DNA of 64,000 nt. Source: Leptolyngbya sp. FACHB-8. Lineage in GTDB: Bacteria > Cyanobacteriota > Cyanobacteriia > Elainellales > Elainellaceae. Under the pieces are notes generated by a model, which worked only from the letters and a program-made list of their open reading frames with translations, was not told where the DNA came from and ran no database searches. The stretch covers positions 22,871 through 86,870 of the forward strand of contig NZ_JACJOO010000042.1 in NCBI RefSeq assembly GCF_014695575.1, given 5' to 3'. This document shows, piece after piece, positions 60,300-64,000 of the stretch (its first letter is position 1; each line of letters starts with the position of its first letter). Position numbers and translations under genes: made by a program.

Positions 60300-61724
60300 A
60301 TGGCTACTGCACCCATCCCGCGTAAATCGTCCAAATCCTCCGACGCTGTCGGCAGTAGCCTGTCGCCTGACATGACCCCCGTGTTTGCGCTGAAAGAGCT
60401 CGTGTCGCGCCTTCACCGGGAACATAATAAAGTACAGGATTTGCTCAGCTCTCTGGGTTTCGCCCTCCGGAGTTTTACTAATCTCAATCAATTCCTCGAA
60501 CTGACACCCCTGATTGCTAGCCGCGTTACCGATGCGGATGGTGGAGCACTGGTGCTGTACCGGCCCAATGGCCAGATGCGGCTGGAGCGAGTGCACTGCC
60601 AGGATGGCACTCAATGCCAGGACGTTCGGAAAGCTTTGGAAACGGTTACTCGCCAGCTCACCACGACAGCGGCGGGCAACCCTGGCCTCACAAAAGCCAA
60701 TTTGACGGCTGCTCTGGATCACCAAATTAGCCATAGTCTGGGGTCTGGTGTACAACTCTTTGGCACCACCATTCTGACGAAGACGGTAGAGCGAGGACGG
60801 CTCTATGTCTTTAGCTACGACCCAACGTATGAATGGACAGAAACGCGCCAGAAACTGGTGCGGCTAGTGGCCGATCAGACAGCGGTGGCGATCGCCAACG
60901 ACGAACTGACTGTCGAGCTCCGTAAGAAAGAGCGCTTGGACCGGGAGTTGGAGATCGGAGCAGAAATTCAGCATCAACTACTGCCTCGTCAATGTCCGCG
61001 CATCACGGGTATTGAGCTGGCTGCTCGCTGCCAAACCGCTAACCGGGTAGGAGGCGACTACTACGACTTCATCCCAGCCAATTCAGACCAAATTCGCTCG
61101 AAGAAAACAGGGTTTGATGACTGCAACCGCTGGGGTATTGCCATTGGCGATGTGATGGGCAAAGGTGTTCCTGCCGGGCTGATCATGACAATGCTACGCG
61201 GCATGCTGCGGGCTGAAGTCTTGAACGGTCACTCCCCCTCGCGCATTTTGCAGAATCTGAACCACGTTATGTATGCGGATCTCGAAAACTCTAACCGCTT
61301 CGTGACGCTGTTCTACGCAGAATATGACACGGCTACTGGTCGCTTATCCTACAGCAACGCGGCCCATAATCCTCCGTTGTTATGGCAGGCTGCCACCCAA
61401 ACGATTCAACGGCTCGACACCCTGGGCATGTTGATTGGGCTGGATGTAGACACTCACTACGAAAATGGTCAGGTGCAGTTGGCCCCCGGCGACACCTTAA
61501 TCTACTACACGGATGGATTTACAGATGCAGCCAATGGAGCGGGCGATCGCTTCGACGAGGAGCGCTTCACCGAAGCATTCAAGTGGGCCTGCCTGCGGCA
61601 TGAGTCTCCTCAAGAAATTTTGGAGCATTTGTTCAATCAGGTGCAATCCTTTATTGGCGACAACCATCAGGCTGAGGACGATATGACCCTGATCGTTATG
61701 AAGGTCAACGCCGACGAAGAATAA
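60300..61724 (+). CDS. RsbU-type PP2C phosphatase with N-terminal GAF-like domain
   Basis: 474 residues. Residues ~40-200 look like a GAF sensor (FTNLNQFLELTPLIASRVT, ADGGALVLYRPNGQMRLERV, QKLVRLVADQTAVAIANDEL). A short coiled linker leads to the SpoIIE/RsbU phosphatase (~225-470): EIGAEIQHQLLPRQ, RVGGDYYDFI with the metal aspartate, AIGDVMGKGVPAGL, YSNAAHNPPLLW, YYTDGFTDAANGAGDRF and QAEDDMTLIVMK. It would dephosphorylate a Ser/Thr site on an anti-sigma-factor antagonist or similar. No antagonist or anti-sigma gene is nearby. The cytosolic GAF implies a small-molecule or redox signal. Confidence 0.93.
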   Translation: MATAPIPRKSSKSSDAVGSSLSPDMTPVFALKELVSRLHREHNKVQDLLSSLGFALRSFTNLNQFLELTPLIASRVTDADGGALVLYRPNGQMRLERVHCQDGTQCQDVRKALETVTRQLTTTAAGNPGLTKANLTAALDHQISHSLGSGVQLFGTTILTKTVERGRLYVFSYDPTYEWTETRQKLVRLVADQTAVAIANDELTVELRKKERLDRELEIGAEIQHQLLPRQCPRITGIELAARCQTANRVGGDYYDFIPANSDQIRSKKTGFDDCNRWGIAIGDVMGKGVPAGLIMTMLRGMLRAEVLNGHSPSRILQNLNHVMYADLENSNRFVTLFYAEYDTATGRLSYSNAAHNPPLLWQAATQTIQRLDTLGMLIGLDVDTHYENGQVQLAPGDTLIYYTDGFTDAANGAGDRFDEERFTEAFKWACLRHESPQEILEHLFNQVQSFIGDNHQAEDDMTLIVMKVNADEE

Positions 61725-61839
61725 AGATATCCGTTGTGGTTTGAACAGGTGCAGGATGTCAGTTTGTCCAAAAATTCTGATACAGTTAGCCCATTGACGA
61801 AGGATGAGGCATGACAAGCCTGTGTGAGGTAAGGAACCT

Positions 61840-62103
61840 GTGATGTTGATTCATCTCATTGATACCCTGGCTAACCTGCCAGATACGACGACGATCGCCA
61901 CGACCATCGACGTTAGCCACGGAAGCTGGCTGACATCCCTAACCCATGGTCATTTTGATTTGTTAGCACAGCAGTTTGATACGGATGTGTTCGCTGGCTT
62001 CCGGCGATCTATAAACAATTTCGTTAAAACGGGTCAAATCTGGGCATTGCTGATTGGCTTTGTGTTGGGCTACCTGTTGCGGGGTGTGACGACCTATAGC
62101 TAA
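61840..62103 (+). CDS. Small membrane protein of unknown function
   Basis: 87 residues. The first 60 are soluble and weakly helical (FDTDVFAGFRRSINNFVKTG). One hydrophobic segment near the C-terminus (QIWALLIGFVLGYLLRGV, ~65-82) would anchor it with a tiny tail. It lies 115 bp after the phosphatase gene on the same strand, and a hairpin follows it, so the two may be one unit. The function is unknown. Confidence 0.65.
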   Translation: MMLIHLIDTLANLPDTTTIATTIDVSHGSWLTSLTHGHFDLLAQQFDTDVFAGFRRSINNFVKTGQIWALLIGFVLGYLLRGVTTYS

Positions 62104-62155
62104 AACTTGCTTTAGGGGTGCTTGTATACGTCACACAAACATCCTGCGAGACCTT

Positions 62156-62200
62156 AAAGCCGGCTTGTAGATGTGTTTACCACACCCGCAAGTCGGCTTT
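62156..62200 (+). terminator. 12-bp hairpin after the small membrane protein
   Basis: AAAGCCGGCTTG / CAAGTCGGCTTT with one G-U pair on the plus strand only, 21-nt loop, 52 bp past the stop at 62103. Confidence 0.7.
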
Positions 62201-62340
62201 GAGTTATCCCTGACGCATATTGAAATATGGCTGCTTTGACCACCGCAGCATTCCACGAAACGGGGTAAGATTCTGATTTCACCTGCTCAATCCAAAATCT
62301 TAATTGAGCACACCGTCTAAGGATTATCAGGTCTGAATCC

Positions 62341-63741
62341 GTGAGTAACACTGCACCTCCCCAAACTTGGAGCCAACGCTTTGAGTCAGCATTGCACCCG
62401 GCGATCGCCCGCTTTAATGCCAGCATTGGCTTCGACATTAACCTTATTGAGTACGACATCACCGGCTCCCAGGCTCACGCCAAAATGTTGGCTAAAACCG
62501 GAATCATTTCTTCTGAAGAAGGCGAGCAACTGGTAACGGGGCTGGAACAGATTCGCCAGGAGTACCGCCAGGGTAGCTTTCAACCGGGCATTGATGCCGA
62601 AGACGTACACTTTGCTGTGGAGCGACGCCTGACGGAAGTGGTGGGGGATGTGGGCAAGAAATTGCACACGGCGCGATCGCGCAACGACCAGGTTGGCACC
62701 GACACACGCCTCTATCTGCGTGACCAGATCCACCAGATTCGTGAGCAACTGCAAATCTTCCAAACTGTTCTGCTCGATCAGGCTGAAACCAATATAGAAA
62801 CTCTAATTCCCGGCTATACCCACTTACAACGAGCCCAACCCCTGAGCCTGGCTCACCACCTGCTGGCCTATGTAGAAATGGCTCAACGGGATTGGGAACG
62901 TCTGGGAGATGTATTGAAGCGGGTAAATATTTCCCCCCTGGGATCGGGAGCCTTGGCGGGCACAACATTTCCCATTGATCGCCATTACACGGCTGAACTG
63001 TTGGGGTTTGAGCGGGTTTACGAGAACAGTCTTGATGGCGTGAGCGATCGCGACTTTGCGGTAGAGTTTCTCTGTGCTGCCAGCCTGATCCTCGTCCACC
63101 TTTCCCGCTTGTCAGAAGAGGTGATCCTTTGGGCCTCGGAGGAATTTGGCTTCGTTACGTTGAGGGACAGTTGCTCCACAGGCTCCAGCATTATGCCCCA
63201 GAAGAAAAACCCGGATGTGCCAGAACTGGTACGTGGCAAAACGGGTCGGGTGTTTGGCCATTTGCAGGCCATGCTAGTGACACTGAAAGGGTTGCCCCTG
63301 GCCTATAACAAAGACCTTCAGGAAGATAAAGAAGGATTGTTTGATGCCGTCGTCACGGTAAAAGGCTGCCTGGAGGCTATGACTATCTTGCTCCAGGAGG
63401 GGATGCAGTTCCGTACGACTCGCCTGAATGAAGCAGTAGCCGAAGATTTTTCTAACGCAACGGATGTGGCTGACTATCTAGCCGCACGCGGAGTTCCTTT
63501 CCGGGAAGCCTACAATCTGGTTGGTCAAGTGGTCAAAACTTCTCTCTCTGCTGGCAAACTCCTGAAGGATCTGACCCTCGAAGAGTGGAAAGCTCTACAC
63601 CCGGCATTCGAGGCAGATATTTATGAGGCGATCGCCCCCCGCCAGGTGGTCGCTGCCCGCAACAGCTACGGAGGCACTGGATTTGAGCAAGTAAGGCAAG
63701 CGTTGGGACGGGCGCGATCGCGTCTACAGTCACCGATATAG
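62341..63741 (+). CDS. argH: Argininosuccinate lyase
   Basis: 466 residues with a GTG start. It cleaves argininosuccinate to arginine and fumarate, the last step of arginine synthesis. The fumarase/aspartase-superfamily signature [12 protein letters not shown] (catalytic Ser loop) is exact. The other conserved blocks are [17 protein letters not shown] and [17 protein letters not shown]. The active enzyme is a homotetramer in the cytosol. It is a single-gene unit, as arginine genes are scattered in cyanobacteria. Two hairpins follow. Confidence 0.97.
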   Translation: MSNTAPPQTWSQRFESALHPAIARFNASIGFDINLIEYDITGSQAHAKMLAKTGIISSEEGEQLVTGLEQIRQEYRQGSFQPGIDAEDVHFAVERRLTEVVGDVGKKLHTARSRNDQVGTDTRLYLRDQIHQIREQLQIFQTVLLDQAETNIETLIPGYTHLQRAQPLSLAHHLLAYVEMAQRDWERLGDVLKRVNISPLGSGALAGTTFPIDRHYTAELLGFERVYENSLDGVSDRDFAVEFLCAASLILVHLSRLSEEVILWASEEFGFVTLRDSCSTGSSIMPQKKNPDVPELVRGKTGRVFGHLQAMLVTLKGLPLAYNKDLQEDKEGLFDAVVTVKGCLEAMTILLQEGMQFRTTRLNEAVAEDFSNATDVADYLAARGVPFREAYNLVGQVVKTSLSAGKLLKDLTLEEWKALHPAFEADIYEAIAPRQVVAARNSYGGTGFEQVRQALGRARSRLQSPI

Positions 63742-63755
63742 TTCTACGCATGGCG

Positions 63756-63784
63756 TTAAAGGTTGGGCCCTGCCCAACCTTTAA
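63756..63784 (+). terminator. 13-bp hairpin after argH
   Basis: TTAAAGGTTGGGC / GCCCAACCTTTAA, perfect, loop CCT, 14 bp past the argH stop. Confidence 0.82.
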
Positions 63785-63885
63785 GGAGATTTCCAGATAA
63801 GAACTTCCCCATTATTTGGAAAAAAGACGCGGCGAAGCCGCGCCTTTTTTCCAAATAATGGGGATATTGTTTCTCAGAAATCTCC
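63785..63885. repeat. Nested 27-bp palindrome with GCGGCGAAGCCGC tip
   Basis: Inner arms 63807-63833 and 63837-63863 have one A-C (plus) / U-G (minus) position and a GAA loop. An outer GGAGATTTC (63785) / GAAATCTCC (to 63885) encloses it. The minus-strand wobble predicts a minus-strand gene just beyond the window. Confidence 0.78.
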
Positions 63886-64000
63886 TAATACCGTTTTAAT
63901 ATGAAGCTGCGCCAAATAGGGCTTCGAGAATGAAATCGTAGGACGTCAATGACGCAACCCTTTCAGGGGAAATCTTGTCGAGTTCCGAGGTCAGGAGTTT

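Noticed and set aside
1..64000. CRISPR array or prophage
   Set aside because: The repeats present are inverted and single, not regularly spaced direct repeats. The GH24 lysozyme gene has no phage structural, packaging or integrase genes around it.

Overview
The window is chromosomal DNA of a cyanobacterium. The palindrome GCGATCGC and its core CGATCG (HIP1-type) recur throughout coding and non-coding DNA. The gene content is also cyanobacterial: a UrtABCDE urea transporter behind an NtcA-type promoter, DevC/DevA export components, a group 2 sigma factor, a zinc-ribbon Ser/Thr kinase, an ArsA-like ATPase with a C-terminal HSP20-like domain, and a DUF2862 protein. A filamentous, Leptolyngbya-like organism is possible, but the sequence does not settle the genus. 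There is no rRNA, no convincing tRNA, no CRISPR array, no prophage and no intact insertion sequence.

Layout. 0-8 kb: a secreted orphan, a sigma factor, a histidine kinase, HisF, DUF2862 and the ArsA-like ATPase. 8.5-11.2 kb: a Crp-like regulator coupled to a split pentapeptide membrane protein, then a convergent sterol-desaturase-family enzyme. 11.6-15.3 kb: a copper-handling island (copper-storage protein, HMA chaperone, Cu+ P-type ATPase, membrane cupredoxin) around a MerR-type operator. 15.8-16.1 kb: a decayed gene. 16.2-21 kb: a free-standing adenylation-carrier-thioesterase enzyme and a one-chain LeuD-LeuC-type dehydratase. 21.4-30 kb: secreted, lipoprotein, cupin, M48 protease, racemase and membrane proteins. 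30-33 kb: a 981-residue modular wall hydrolase (five SH3-like repeats, M15 peptidase, GH24 lysozyme, C-terminal membrane helix). 33.5-35.8 kb: a Cache-HAMP histidine kinase. 35.8-41.6 kb: urtABCDE. 42.3-53.4 kb: an asparagine-synthase-like protein, then an extracellular-glycan cluster (AlkP-type hydrolase, polymerase, flippase, three glycosyltransferases). 53.6-63.7 kb: a Ser/Thr kinase, DevC and DevA (no DevB), a PP2C phosphatase, a small membrane protein and argH.

The most distinctive feature is non-coding. Almost every gene end carries a long, near-perfect inverted repeat, with arms up to 35 bp and loops of 2-10 bases. Arm sequences differ from site to site but the design recurs: an AT-rich base and a GC-rich tip, several closing with a GCGAAGC-like mini-hairpin. 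Where the arms are imperfect, the mismatches are mostly G-U compatible on one strand only, and that strand is usually the one transcribed from a flanking gene that reads into the repeat. They therefore look like RNA elements (terminators or 3'-end stabilisers) kept by selection on RNA pairing. A few lie between divergent genes, where termination is not an obvious role.
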